NCBI GenBank assembly: GCA_947084935.1
Contig: CAMTUH010000006.1
Location: forward strand, 129,923 to 193,922
Reading direction: 5' to 3'
Length of the DNA stretch: 64,000 nt
DNA from: CAMTUH01 sp947084935
Lineage (GTDB): Bacteria; Pseudomonadota; Gammaproteobacteria; Coxiellales; Coxiellaceae
The position numbers and the translations under genes were made by a program. The first letter of the stretch is position 1, and each line of letters begins with the position of its first letter. Positions 41,959 to 51,424 of the stretch are shown piece after piece. Under the pieces are notes generated by a model. That model ran no database searches. It was not told where the DNA came from and saw only the letters and a program-made list of their open reading frames with translations.

Positions 41959-44778
41959 ATGGAAACACAAAATACCTCCCATCAAACGGACTCAATCGAA
42001 ATCCAAACTAACCCCTCAGAAGCGACTCAGCCCGGCCAACTGCGCGTGATCAAGCGCGATGGCCGAGTAGTGAAATACGACGACACGCACATTGCCAGTG
42101 CCATGAAAAAAGCCTTTTTAGCGGTGGAAGGCGACAGCGCTAACAATTCTGATCGTATTCAAGAAATCGTTGCGCGCTTAACCGATCAAATCACTCAGCT
42201 GTTCCACAAGCGTTGGCCGTCGGGAGGAACCGTACACATCGAAGCCATTCAAGACAAAGTCGAATTGGCACTGATGCACGCGGGGTTACACAAAGTGGCC
42301 CGTTCATACGTGTTGTACCGCGAAGAAAGACGCAGACAACGCGAACAGCAACCTCAGATGACCAAACCCTACACCGGCATTCACGTCACGCGGGACGACG
42401 GCGCAAAAATGCCACTGGATCATGAGTGGCTTACTCAAATAGTCAGCGCGGCGTGCCACCACTTGGAAAGTACCAATGCCACAAAAATTTTAGAAGAAAC
42501 CAAAAATAATTTATTCGACGGAGTAGCACTCAAAGACGTGTACAAAGCACTCGTGATGAGTGCGCGCACCCTCATCGAAATCGAGCCCAACTACACTTAC
42601 GTAACCGCGCGATTATTATTACATGAATTATATAACGAAGCGCTTACTGGGTTACACATCGATCACGATTTAATGCGAGAAAATATTCACACTTATTACG
42701 TCGCAGCGTTTAAACAATTTATTCATCAAGGCATCGAGCAAGAACATTTGCACGCTAATCTAAACACTTTTGACTTGGATCAATTGGCAAATGCACTCAA
42801 ACCCGAACGCGATCAGCAATTCACCTACTTAAGTTTGCAAACGCTGTACGACCGTTATTTCATTCACCACAACCACGTTCGTATTGAATTGCCTCAAGTC
42901 TTTTTTATGCGCGTCGCTATGGGTTTATCTCAGTGTGAAGGCGAGCAACGCAACGAACGCGCCATTGAATTTTATGAGTTGCTGTCCACGTTTGATTTCA
43001 TGAGTTCAACACCGACGCTCTTTAATTCAGGCACACCGTTTTCGCAATTGTCGAGTTGTTTTTTAACCACAGTACCCGACAATTTAGACGGTATTTACAG
43101 TGCATTGAAAGACAACGCGTTGTTGTCTAAATACGCCGGCGGATTAGGTAACGACTGGACTCCCGTTCGCGGTATGGGCGCTTACATCAAAGGCACCAAC
43201 GGAAAATCCCAAGGCGTTGTCCCGTTCCTAAACGTGGCGAACGCAACGGCGATTGCCGTCAATCAGGGCGGAAAACGCAAAGGAGCCGTGTGCGCGTATT
43301 TGGAAACCTGGCACATGGACATCGAAGAATTTCTCGAACTGCGTAAAAACACCGGTGATGAACGTCGCCGCACGCACGACATGAATACCGCCAACTGGAT
43401 TCCCGATTTATTCATGAAACGCGTTTTCGAAAACGGCGAATGGACGCTGTTTTCACCGGAGCAAACTTCCGATCTTCACGATCTGTGCGGACCCGCGTTT
43501 GAAAAAGCGTACATGGAATACGAAACCAAAGCAAAGCGTGGCGAAATTCGGTCAAAGAGCATTTCGGCTCTTTCGTTGTGGCGAAAAATGTTGGGGCTGT
43601 TGTTTGAAACCGGGCATCCGTGGGTCACGTTTAAAGACGCCTGCAATCTACGATCTCCTCAGCAACACGTTGGCGTGATCCACAGTTCTAATTTATGCAC
43701 GGAAATTACGCTCAACACCTCTGCCAGTGAAATTGCCGTATGTAATTTGGGCAGTATTAATCTCGTCAATCATATGAAAGGGGGCGAGTTGGATACCGAG
43801 AAATTAGCACGCACCGTCAAAACGGCCGTGCGCATGTTGGATAACGTAATCGACATTAACTATTACAGCGTACCGCAGGCGCGTAACTCCAATTTGAAAC
43901 ATCGTCCCATTGGTTTGGGATTGATGGGATTTCAAGACGCACTGTACCTGAAAAAAATCCCGTACGCTTCTGAGCAAGCCGTCGAATTCGCGGATCGCAG
44001 CATGGAACACATCAGCTATTATTCGATATCGGCCTCCGTCGAACTGGCCAAAGAACGCGGCACCTACGAAAGTTATAAAGGTTCGCTGTGGAGTCAAGGC
44101 ATACTGCCCCTCGACTCAATCCAATCCTTAAAAAACAGTCGCGAAAAATACTTAGAACAAAATACCGATCAGACTTTGGATTGGGAACAATTACGCAAAT
44201 ACGTGTTGAAACACGGCATGCGAAATTCCAACGTCATGGCCATCGCTCCAACGGCAACGATCTCCAATATTTGTGGCGTTGCGCAATCAATCGAACCCAC
44301 GTACCAAAATTTATTTGTGAAATCGAATTTGTCGGGAGAATTTACGATTGCGAATCCGTATTTGGTCAAAGACCTCAAACAGTTGGGATTATGGGACAAT
44401 GTGATGGTGCACGATCTCAAATACTTCAACGGCAGCGTTCAGAAAATCGAACGCATTCCCGCCAAGTTAAAACAGGTGTATGCAACGGCTTTTGAAATTG
44501 AACCGCGGTGGTTGGTTGAAGCCGCTTCACGCCGACAAAAATGGATCGATCAAGCGCAATCCCTTAATTTATACATGGCGGAACCGTCGGGTAAAAAGCT
44601 GGACGTACTCTATCGTATGGCGTGGTTACGCGGTTTGAAAACCACGTATTATCTGCGCAGCATGGGAGCGACACACACCGAAAAAGCCACACTACACGAC
44701 AGCGCGCTTAATGCCGTTCCGCAAGAGGAACCTAAAGCCTGCGCGATTGATAATCCCGATTGCGAAGCGTGTCAATAA
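41959..44778 (+). CDS. nrdA: Ribonucleoside-diphosphate reductase class Ia, alpha subunit
   Basis: 939 aa from ATG 41959, preceded by AGGAG; the upstream ATG at 41938 precedes that site. Longer than E. coli NrdA (761 aa) because of extra N-terminal regulatory sequence: an ATP-cone at residues about 25-110 (LRVIKRDGRVVKYDDTHI) and a second degenerate cone-like region to about 215. This resembles the Pseudomonas-type enzyme. Catalytic features: SQLSSCFLTTVPDN, SNLCTEITLN, and the radical-transfer pair in TTYYLRSMGA. The tail ends DNPDCEACQ, a CxxC thioredoxin/glutaredoxin-reducible pair. Makes dNDPs with NrdB. Confidence 0.96.
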   Translation: METQNTSHQTDSIEIQTNPSEATQPGQLRVIKRDGRVVKYDDTHIASAMKKAFLAVEGDSANNSDRIQEIVARLTDQITQLFHKRWPSGGTVHIEAIQDKVELALMHAGLHKVARSYVLYREERRRQREQQPQMTKPYTGIHVTRDDGAKMPLDHEWLTQIVSAACHHLESTNATKILEETKNNLFDGVALKDVYKALVMSARTLIEIEPNYTYVTARLLLHELYNEALTGLHIDHDLMRENIHTYYVAAFKQFIHQGIEQEHLHANLNTFDLDQLANALKPERDQQFTYLSLQTLYDRYFIHHNHVRIELPQVFFMRVAMGLSQCEGEQRNERAIEFYELLSTFDFMSSTPTLFNSGTPFSQLSSCFLTTVPDNLDGIYSALKDNALLSKYAGGLGNDWTPVRGMGAYIKGTNGKSQGVVPFLNVANATAIAVNQGGKRKGAVCAYLETWHMDIEEFLELRKNTGDERRRTHDMNTANWIPDLFMKRVFENGEWTLFSPEQTSDLHDLCGPAFEKAYMEYETKAKRGEIRSKSISALSLWRKMLGLLFETGHPWVTFKDACNLRSPQQHVGVIHSSNLCTEITLNTSASEIAVCNLGSINLVNHMKGGELDTEKLARTVKTAVRMLDNVIDINYYSVPQARNSNLKHRPIGLGLMGFQDALYLKKIPYASEQAVEFADRSMEHISYYSISASVELAKERGTYESYKGSLWSQGILPLDSIQSLKNSREKYLEQNTDQTLDWEQLRKYVLKHGMRNSNVMAIAPTATISNICGVAQSIEPTYQNLFVKSNLSGEFTIANPYLVKDLKQLGLWDNVMVHDLKYFNGSVQKIERIPAKLKQVYATAFEIEPRWLVEAASRRQKWIDQAQSLNLYMAEPSGKKLDVLYRMAWLRGLKTTYYLRSMGATHTEKATLHDSALNAVPQEEPKACAIDNPDCEACQ

Positions 44779-44793
44779 AAAGGAGAAAGGACC

Positions 44794-46020
44794 ATGGCCA
44801 ATAAAAATCAAGAAATGACTGACTTATTAAACTGGGGCGATTATTACGGTCCCGAAGCCGCAGCGATCACGCCATCGGGCGCCGCCGTTATTGTGAATTC
44901 CAACGCCGTGGAAGTGGAAGAAGAGGGCAGTGGCGGAGATTCAAGCAACACCGCGGCGCACAGTGGCATCACCGGCCTTGAACAATTGGAAATGGGCGCC
45001 GCCCGAATTCAAGTCGACGACAAAAAAATTATTAATTGCCGCGCGGATCTGAATCAACTGGTTCCGTTTAAATACAAATGGGCGTGGCAAAAATATTTAT
45101 CGGCTTGCGCCAACCACTGGATGCCTAATGAAGTTAATATGGCAGCTGACGTCGCCTTATGGAAAGATCCTAATGGCCTGACAGAAGACGAACGCATTAT
45201 TATTAAACGCAGCCTGGGATTTTTTTCCACGGCCGATTCTTTGGTTGCTAATAATTTAGTACTCGCCATCTATCGACATATCACCAACCCCGAGTGTCGC
45301 CAATATTTATTGCGCCAAGCATTCGAAGAAGCGCTACACACCCACGCGTACCAACACGTCATTGAAAGTTTGGGCTTGGATGAAGCCGAAGTATTTAACA
45401 TGTATCGCGAGCTGCCGGCTGTTTCTAAAAAAGCGGTGTGGGCATTACCCTTTACGCAAAGCTTGGCGGACGCCAGCTTTAACACAGGAACACTGGAAAA
45501 CGATCAGCGCCTACTGCGCGATTTAATCGCATTTTACGTAGTTTTTGAAGGCGTTTTCTTTTACGTCGGCTTTACTCAAATTCTTGCTATGGGGCGACGC
45601 GGGAAAATGACGGGTACGTCCGAGCAATTTCAATATATTTTACGCGATGAATCCATGCACGTGAATTTCGGCATCGACGTCATCAATCAAATCAAAATCG
45701 AAAATCCCTCCTTGTGGACGAAAGACTTCCAGAAAGAAGTCATCGACATGATTTGCTCGGGGGTCGACTTGGAATACCAATACGCCAAAGACACCATGCC
45801 CCGCGGTATTTTAGGGCTCAATACTGAAATGTTTAAGGAATTTCTGCAGTACATTGCTAACCGTCGATTTGCACAAATCGGTTTACCCGAACAATACCCC
45901 AACGCGAAAAATTCATTCCCGTGGATGAGTGAGATGATGGATCTCAAGAAAGAAAAGAATTTCTTCGAAACCCGCGTGATTGAGTACCAAGCGGGCGGAA
46001 CGCTGAAGTGGGATGACTGA
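44794..46020 (+). CDS. nrdB: Ribonucleoside-diphosphate reductase class Ia, beta subunit
   Basis: 408 aa. Di-iron ligands are visible in FEEALHTHAYQHV and RDESMHVNFGID, and the first helix has LKRSLGFFSTADSL-like sequence (IIKRSLGFFSTADSLV). The radical Tyr is expected within the HTHAYQHV helix; YVVFEGVFFYVGF forms the later helix. A strong GGAG ribosome site lies 15 bases after nrdA. The N-terminal 60 residues, rich in Glu/Gly/Ser, are an extension without obvious domain. Final residues GGTLKWDD fit the NrdA-docking tail. Confidence 0.95.
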   Translation: MANKNQEMTDLLNWGDYYGPEAAAITPSGAAVIVNSNAVEVEEEGSGGDSSNTAAHSGITGLEQLEMGAARIQVDDKKIINCRADLNQLVPFKYKWAWQKYLSACANHWMPNEVNMAADVALWKDPNGLTEDERIIIKRSLGFFSTADSLVANNLVLAIYRHITNPECRQYLLRQAFEEALHTHAYQHVIESLGLDEAEVFNMYRELPAVSKKAVWALPFTQSLADASFNTGTLENDQRLLRDLIAFYVVFEGVFFYVGFTQILAMGRRGKMTGTSEQFQYILRDESMHVNFGIDVINQIKIENPSLWTKDFQKEVIDMICSGVDLEYQYAKDTMPRGILGLNTEMFKEFLQYIANRRFAQIGLPEQYPNAKNSFPWMSEMMDLKKEKNFFETRVIEYQAGGTLKWDD

Positions 46021-46033
46021 AATTAAATAACGT

Positions 46034-46306
46034 ATGCCAATCTACGAATACCAATGTCAACACTGCGGCGAGCAGTGCGAGCGGATGCAAAAGGTCAGCG
46101 ATCCACCCGAAACGCGCTGCCCCATCTGCCACCAAGAAATGCTGAAACGGTTGATTTCTGCGGCGGGATTTCAATTAAAAGGGACGGGTTGGTATAAAAC
46201 GGACTTTCGCGACAAAGGAAAACCAAAGCCTCAAAAGCCCGAGGCGGAAAGTGAAAAAAAGAAAGAACCACCGAAGCCTAAGGAATCAGAATCCAAGGAA
46301 AAATAG
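46034..46306 (+). CDS. FmdB-family zinc ribbon protein
   Basis: 90 aa. The N-terminal MPIYEYQCQHCGEQCERMQK with CxxC and the second CPIC pair form the single zinc ribbon that defines the FmdB regulatory-protein family. The C-terminal 35 residues are Lys/Glu/Pro-rich and low complexity. Position upstream of DUF502 and aspS is a known gammaproteobacterial arrangement. Role unknown. Confidence 0.88.
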   Translation: MPIYEYQCQHCGEQCERMQKVSDPPETRCPICHQEMLKRLISAAGFQLKGTGWYKTDFRDKGKPKPQKPEAESEKKKEPPKPKESESKEK

Positions 46307-46309
46307 CCG

Positions 46310-46930
46310 ATGGGAAAACATTTAATTCGTCGCTGTTTTATCGCCGGTTTAGTCGTCTGGTTGCCGATCTGGGTGACGTTTGTGATTGTGCGCTTCGTCA
46401 TTGACTTGCTCGACAGCACACTCTCGCTTCTACCCCACTCATATCAACCCGAGCAGCTGTTTGGACGGAATATCCCGGGCTTAGGCTTGATCGTTACAAT
46501 CCTTATCATTTTTCTTACGGGCCTTCTCGCCACGAATTTCATTGGGAATCGCTTAATCTCATTTTGGGAACGCGTTCTTGCGCGCATTCCCTTAGTTCGC
46601 ACTATTTACACCGCTGCGAAACAAGTCACCGACGCATTCATTCAACCGAAAGGCAAATCGTTCCGTAAGGTATTACTGGTCCAATATCCACGACAAGGGG
46701 TTTGGAGCCTTGCGTTTCAAACCGCGAGCCAAGTCAGCATGCCCTTAGAAAAAGGGATGATTGCGGCATTTATCCCAACCACCCCAAACCCCACCTCCGG
46801 GTTTCTCATCTTTGCGCCAAAAGCCGATACGATCGAATTGGATATTACCGTTGAAGAAGCATTTAAAATGATTATTTCCCTGGGTGTGGTCATGCCCGTT
46901 GAAAAAACCCTACCCACTCCCCCAGCGTGA
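46310..46930 (+). CDS. DUF502 membrane protein
   Basis: 206 aa. Two membrane segments at residues about 10-30 and 55-78 flank a short loop; a soluble beta-rich half follows with the DUF502 hallmarks ARIPLVRTIYTAAKQV and IPTTPNPTSGFLIF. The family is widespread and uncharacterised, often beside fmdB and aspS as here. Four bases after the FmdB gene, so co-transcribed. Confidence 0.88.
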   Translation: MGKHLIRRCFIAGLVVWLPIWVTFVIVRFVIDLLDSTLSLLPHSYQPEQLFGRNIPGLGLIVTILIIFLTGLLATNFIGNRLISFWERVLARIPLVRTIYTAAKQVTDAFIQPKGKSFRKVLLVQYPRQGVWSLAFQTASQVSMPLEKGMIAAFIPTTPNPTSGFLIFAPKADTIELDITVEEAFKMIISLGVVMPVEKTLPTPPA

Positions 46931-46974
46931 TCTGTGATATAATGAATGTATTCAACGGCGATGGAGCGCTCTGA

Positions 46975-47733
46975 ATGATGAACCCCACCGAAAAACGAAC
47001 ATTTTCAATCGGAACAGTTTTAAACGAATCGTGGGCATTAGTCCAAGGCAGTAAATGGCCAATTTGGGCTATTGCTATTCTTATCGGCCTTGCCTCCCTT
47101 ATTATTCAGCTTATTATTACAGGGATTTTTCGTCTCGATCCCGAAGAACCGCCCGTTATCTATCATTATTTAATCATGCCTATAATCAACAACGCCGTAA
47201 TTGCACCGTTTTTTGCGGGAAGCTTGATGGTCGCCATTAAGCGGGCACGGGGCGAAGCCGTGGATGCTCGATCGGGATTTCGTTATTTCGGAAAAACATG
47301 GCCGGTTGTGCTCACCCTAATCATGATCGCCTTCACCGCTAATTTGCTTAATTATATCGTCCATCTGCCGTCACTCGTCATTGCGCTCGATCTTCATACC
47401 GGTTGGTTAAATTTAATTGCTGCGATTGTTTCAGCTTTGATATACGTGTTTTTTGTGCTTAGCGTTCCTTTAGTCGTCGACAAAAATCACACGCCATGGG
47501 GTTCTTTACGGGCGTCTTACCATATCATTAAACATTGCTGGCTTAAGGTTTTAATTTTACTCGTTGTTGTCTATGTATTTTTTATTATCGCCATGATCCC
47601 GCTGTACGTAGGATCGATGATTCATCCTTACGTTAAATTGCTGGGCGTACTCATTTTAATCGCCGCCCTCATTTGGCTCTTGCCCTTTATGTTTTTGGTG
47701 CAAGGCGTCCTCTATCATAAGCTCGTCGATTAG
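46975..47733 (+). CDS. Unknown multi-pass membrane protein
   Basis: 252 aa, possibly starting at the second Met (46978). About six membrane segments in pairs, with a conserved-looking SLRASYHIIKHCWLKVLILL stretch; the layout resembles BPSS1780/DUF975-type integral membrane proteins but no firm family is claimed. GGAG lies eight bases upstream. It separates DUF502 from aspS. Function unknown. Confidence 0.7.
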   Translation: MMNPTEKRTFSIGTVLNESWALVQGSKWPIWAIAILIGLASLIIQLIITGIFRLDPEEPPVIYHYLIMPIINNAVIAPFFAGSLMVAIKRARGEAVDARSGFRYFGKTWPVVLTLIMIAFTANLLNYIVHLPSLVIALDLHTGWLNLIAAIVSALIYVFFVLSVPLVVDKNHTPWGSLRASYHIIKHCWLKVLILLVVVYVFFIIAMIPLYVGSMIHPYVKLLGVLILIAALIWLLPFMFLVQGVLYHKLVD

Positions 47734-47783
47734 TATCAACCGCCTTGCGCACCTAACTCCTACGCGCTACCATTCACAGTTCT

Positions 47784-49559
47784 ATGATGCGCAGCCACTA
47801 CACCAACCAAGTGAACTCATCCGTCACCGGACAACCCGTCTCGATCTGTGGCTGGGTCCATCGTCGCCGCGACCACGGTGGCCTCATCTTTCTCGACCTT
47901 CGCGACCGCGAAGGCTTGCTCCAAGTGGTCTGCGACCCTAAAGCACCATCGGTATTTAAAGCCGCCGAGGGTCTGAGACACGAATACGTGGTAAAAATAA
48001 TAGGAACGGTCCGAAAACGCCCCGAAGGCACGGTCAATCCGAACCTCCCCTCGGGTGAAGTCGAAGTGGCTGCTTCTGAAATTCAGCTGCTGAATAAATC
48101 TAACCCGCTGCCTTTTAATATCGACGAATACCAAGATGTGGGTGAAGAGGTGCGATTAAAATATCGCTATCTGGATTTGCGTCGCCCGGAAATGGCGTCT
48201 CGTTTACAAATGAGAACCCGAATCATTCGTGAAATTCGGCATTACCTCGACGATCGCGGATTTTTGGAAATTGAAACCCCGATGCTGACTAAATCCACAC
48301 CCGAAGGCGCGCGCGATTATTTGGTACCCAGCCGCGTCAATCCGGGGCATTTTTACGCATTACCGCAATCGCCGCAAATTTTTAAAGAAATTCTGATGGT
48401 CGCCGGATTTGATCGCTACTACCAAATCGTGCGTTGTTTTCGAGACGAAGATTTACGCGCCGATCGACAACCCGAATTTACACAACTCGATTTAGAAATG
48501 TCTTTCGTCGAAGAGAAAGACATCCAAGAGCTCATGGAAAAAATGATTCGGGATTTATTTCATAAATTTTTAAACGTGCAATTACCCGATCCTTTTCCGC
48601 GAATGACGTACCACGAAGCCATTCAGCGTTTTGGGACCGACCGTCCCGACATGCGCAATCCGTTGGAGCTGACGGACATCAGCGACTTGATGAAAAACGT
48701 CGAATTTAAGGTATTTAATGCCCCCGCGAACGACCCCGAAGGTCGCGTGGTGGCGCTGCGGTTACCGCACGGCGGTGAATTAAGCCGAAAAGCCATCGAT
48801 GACTATACGCAATTCGTTGCGATTTATGGCGCAAAAGGATTGGCATACATCAAAGTCGTTGAACGAAGTAAAGGCGCTGAGGGTTTGCAGTCTCCCATTC
48901 TCAAATTCCTGCCGCCCAACATCATCGAAAAGTTACTGCATCGAACCCACGCCGAAGACGGTGATCTGATATTTTTCGGTGCCGACAAAGCCAAAATTGT
49001 CAACGAAGCGCTGGGCGCATTGCGCGATCGCTTGTGTGCCGATAAAAATTTATATCGAGGACAGTGGGAACCTATTTGGGTCGTCGACTTTCCGATGTTC
49101 GAGCGTTCAGGACCGGGCGATTGGCAAGCCTTGCATCATCCGTTCACCTCTCCGCACGAAACGGAACCGGGAAAAGTGAAAGCCGATCCCGGAGCGACGA
49201 TTGCGCGCGCCTACGACATGGTGTTGAACGGCAGTGAAATCGGCGGCGGATCGATTCGTATTAATCAAATCGATATGCAATACGCTATTTTAGAAATATT
49301 GGGCATTTCAAAACAAACTGCTGAAGAACAATTCGGTCACTTACTTAAAGCACTGCAATTTGGCTGTCCGCCGATCGGTGGTATTGCTTTTGGTTTGGAT
49401 CGATTGGTGATGATCATGACCGGATCTCAGTCCATCCGCGACGTGATTGCCTTTCCCAAAACACAAACGGCACAGTGTCCGCTGACCAATGCACCGTCTG
49501 AAGTGGACACCAAACAATTAGATACCTTAGGATTGAAAGTCAGTAAGCATCGAAAATGA
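47784..49559 (+). CDS. aspS: Aspartyl-tRNA synthetase
   Basis: 591 aa class II synthetase of the bacterial long type. N-terminal OB anticodon domain (ICGWVHRRRDHGGLIFLDLR), catalytic motif 2 YQIVRCFRDEDLRADRQPEF, the bacterial GAD insertion, and motif 3 GIAFGLDRLVMIMTGS are all complete. Whether the enzyme is discriminating or also charges tRNA-Asn depends on Asn-tRNA supply outside the window. Start is at either of two adjacent ATGs. It opens an aspS-yebC-ruvCAB run. Confidence 0.97.
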   Translation: MMRSHYTNQVNSSVTGQPVSICGWVHRRRDHGGLIFLDLRDREGLLQVVCDPKAPSVFKAAEGLRHEYVVKIIGTVRKRPEGTVNPNLPSGEVEVAASEIQLLNKSNPLPFNIDEYQDVGEEVRLKYRYLDLRRPEMASRLQMRTRIIREIRHYLDDRGFLEIETPMLTKSTPEGARDYLVPSRVNPGHFYALPQSPQIFKEILMVAGFDRYYQIVRCFRDEDLRADRQPEFTQLDLEMSFVEEKDIQELMEKMIRDLFHKFLNVQLPDPFPRMTYHEAIQRFGTDRPDMRNPLELTDISDLMKNVEFKVFNAPANDPEGRVVALRLPHGGELSRKAIDDYTQFVAIYGAKGLAYIKVVERSKGAEGLQSPILKFLPPNIIEKLLHRTHAEDGDLIFFGADKAKIVNEALGALRDRLCADKNLYRGQWEPIWVVDFPMFERSGPGDWQALHHPFTSPHETEPGKVKADPGATIARAYDMVLNGSEIGGGSIRINQIDMQYAILEILGISKQTAEEQFGHLLKALQFGCPPIGGIAFGLDRLVMIMTGSQSIRDVIAFPKTQTAQCPLTNAPSEVDTKQLDTLGLKVSKHRK

Positions 49560-49581
49560 CGGAAAAAACAGGAAACCCACA

Positions 49582-50295
49582 ATGGCCGGCCACAGTAAAT
49601 GGGCGAACATCAAACATAACAAAGCGCGACAAGACGCCAAAAAAGGCAAGATTTTCACTAAATTAATTCGCGAAATCACCGTCGCGGCTCGAATGGGAGG
49701 CAGCGACCCCAACTCCAATCCCCGCTTGCGCGCCGCGATGGATAAAGCCCTCACCAACAACATGACGAAAGACACCATCCTGCGTGCTATTAAACGCGGA
49801 TCCGGTGCGGATGGAAACGATCATTTGATGGAAGTTCGCTACGAAGGCTACGGACCCGGCGGCGCCGCCGTCCTGGTGGAATGTTTAACGGATAATAAAA
49901 ACCGAACCGTCGCGGAAGTGCGTCACGCCTTTACCAAATGCGGCGGCAACCTCGGCACGGAAGGTTCCGTTGCTTATCTCTTTCATCAAAAAGGTTTCCT
50001 CACTTTTGCTCCCAGCAGCAGCGAAGAAAAAATTATGGAAATCGCACTTGAAGCAGGCGCGGATGATGTGGTTACAAACGACGATGGCAGCATCGATGTG
50101 ATCACCGCTCCAAACACGTTTGAAACCGTTCGAGACGCCATGGTGAAAGCCAATCTCACGCCCGCGCAAGCGGAAGTCACCTTACTCCCTTCAACACAAG
50201 TCACGCTCGACCCAGAACAAGCCGAGCACATGTTACAGTTAACGGAAATGCTGGAAGATTTAGACGACGTGCAGAACGTTTATTCGAATGCGTAA
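49582..50295 (+). CDS. yebC: YebC/PmpR-family protein
   Basis: 237 aa. The N-terminal MAGHSKWANIKHNKARQDAKKGK is the family hallmark and EVRYEGYGPGGAAVLVECLTDNKNRT defines the central domain. Members act as transcription regulators or, as shown for some, relieve ribosome stalling at proline stretches. It lies directly upstream of ruvC as in most gammaproteobacteria. No anomalies. Confidence 0.96.
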   Translation: MAGHSKWANIKHNKARQDAKKGKIFTKLIREITVAARMGGSDPNSNPRLRAAMDKALTNNMTKDTILRAIKRGSGADGNDHLMEVRYEGYGPGGAAVLVECLTDNKNRTVAEVRHAFTKCGGNLGTEGSVAYLFHQKGFLTFAPSSSEEKIMEIALEAGADDVVTNDDGSIDVITAPNTFETVRDAMVKANLTPAQAEVTLLPSTQVTLDPEQAEHMLQLTEMLEDLDDVQNVYSNA

Positions 50296-50312
50296 CACAA
50301 GGAAATTTATCA

Positions 50313-50819
50313 ATGGCGCATACAATCATCGGCATCGACCCGGGTTCTCGTTGCACCGGTTATGGCATCATTTTGGTGAATGGATCTAAACAAACCTGCA
50401 TTACTTTCGGACAAATTGTTGTCCGTAGTGCTGATCTCAATCAGCGATTACATCAAATCCAAGACGAATTAACTAAAATCATCTCAACTCATCGGCCAAC
50501 AGAAGCAGCAATCGAGCAAATATTTACGGTGCGCAATCACCAATCGGCTTTGAAATTGGGTCAGGCACGAGGTGCTGCGCTGGTCGCCACGGCCGCTTCT
50601 GCTCTACCGGTTGCCGAATACAGCGCGCGTCAAATTAAGCAAGCCGTCGTCGGTTATGGCGCTGCAAGCAAAGCACAAGTCCAACACATGGTTCGCGTCT
50701 TGCTTAAGATGAAAGAATCGCCAGCGGCCGACGCCGCCGATGCATTAGCCATTGCTTTGTGTCATGCTAATAGCCAACAGCTAAATAAAGTACTGGGGGG
50801 CGCTGGAGTGATAGTATGA
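50313..50819 (+). CDS. ruvC: Holliday junction resolvase RuvC
   Basis: 168 aa endonuclease that resolves Holliday junctions. Catalytic acids: Asp in IGIDPGSRCTGYG, Glu in AAIEQIF, and Asp pair in AADAADALAIA. Its stop overlaps the ruvA start (ATGA). Length is normal (E. coli 173). First of the ruvC-ruvA-ruvB set. Confidence 0.97.
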   Translation: MAHTIIGIDPGSRCTGYGIILVNGSKQTCITFGQIVVRSADLNQRLHQIQDELTKIISTHRPTEAAIEQIFTVRNHQSALKLGQARGAALVATAASALPVAEYSARQIKQAVVGYGAASKAQVQHMVRVLLKMKESPAADAADALAIALCHANSQQLNKVLGGAGVIV

Positions 50820-51424
50820 TTGGACGCATCCGAGGGATTCTGCTCGAAAAATATCCCCCGTATTTGTTATTAGATGTTGGCGGCTTGGGTTATGAAGTGA
50901 CCGCCCCCATGACGACTTTCTATGATCTTCCCGACCTCAATCAAGAAATAACCCTGTACACCCACTTTGTGGTGCGTGAAGACGCACATACCTTGTACGG
51001 ATTCAAAAGTGAATCCGATCGTCGATTGTTTCGCGCGTTAATTAAAGTCAATGGCATCGGTCCGAAATTAGCGCTCACGATTTTATCGGGCATTGAACCG
51101 AATCAATTCGTGCACTGCGTCATCCACAACGACGTCAGTCAATTAGTCAGTATTCCCGGTATCGGCCGAAAAACCGCAGAACGTTTAATGATGGAAACCA
51201 AAGACGTTTTAGCCTCGTGGCCATCGAAAAACGATCGTTCCATTTCCGAATCGGTTGTTTCCAGCGACACGCAACACCGTCAAGATGCCGTTAATGCGCT
51301 CGTGGCCTTGGGCTATAAACCGAAAGAAGCCCAGCACGCCATCGATCGAATACAAGAGCCTTGTACGTGTGAAGAACTGATTCGTCTCGCACTCAAACAA
51401 ATGGTCACCGGAGAAATCCCATGA
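50816..51424 (+). CDS. ruvA: Holliday junction branch migration subunit RuvA
   Basis: 202 aa. RuvA tetramers hold the four-way junction and load RuvB. OB-fold MIGRIRGILLEK at the N-terminus, helix-hairpin-helix pairs in VNGIGPKLALTIL and IPGIGRKTAERLMME, and a C-terminal RuvB-contact domain (DAVNALVALGYKPKEAQHAI). Four-base overlaps at both ends give tight coupling with ruvC and ruvB. Confidence 0.97.
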   Translation: MIGRIRGILLEKYPPYLLLDVGGLGYEVTAPMTTFYDLPDLNQEITLYTHFVVREDAHTLYGFKSESDRRLFRALIKVNGIGPKLALTILSGIEPNQFVHCVIHNDVSQLVSIPGIGRKTAERLMMETKDVLASWPSKNDRSISESVVSSDTQHRQDAVNALVALGYKPKEAQHAIDRIQEPCTCEELIRLALKQMVTGEIP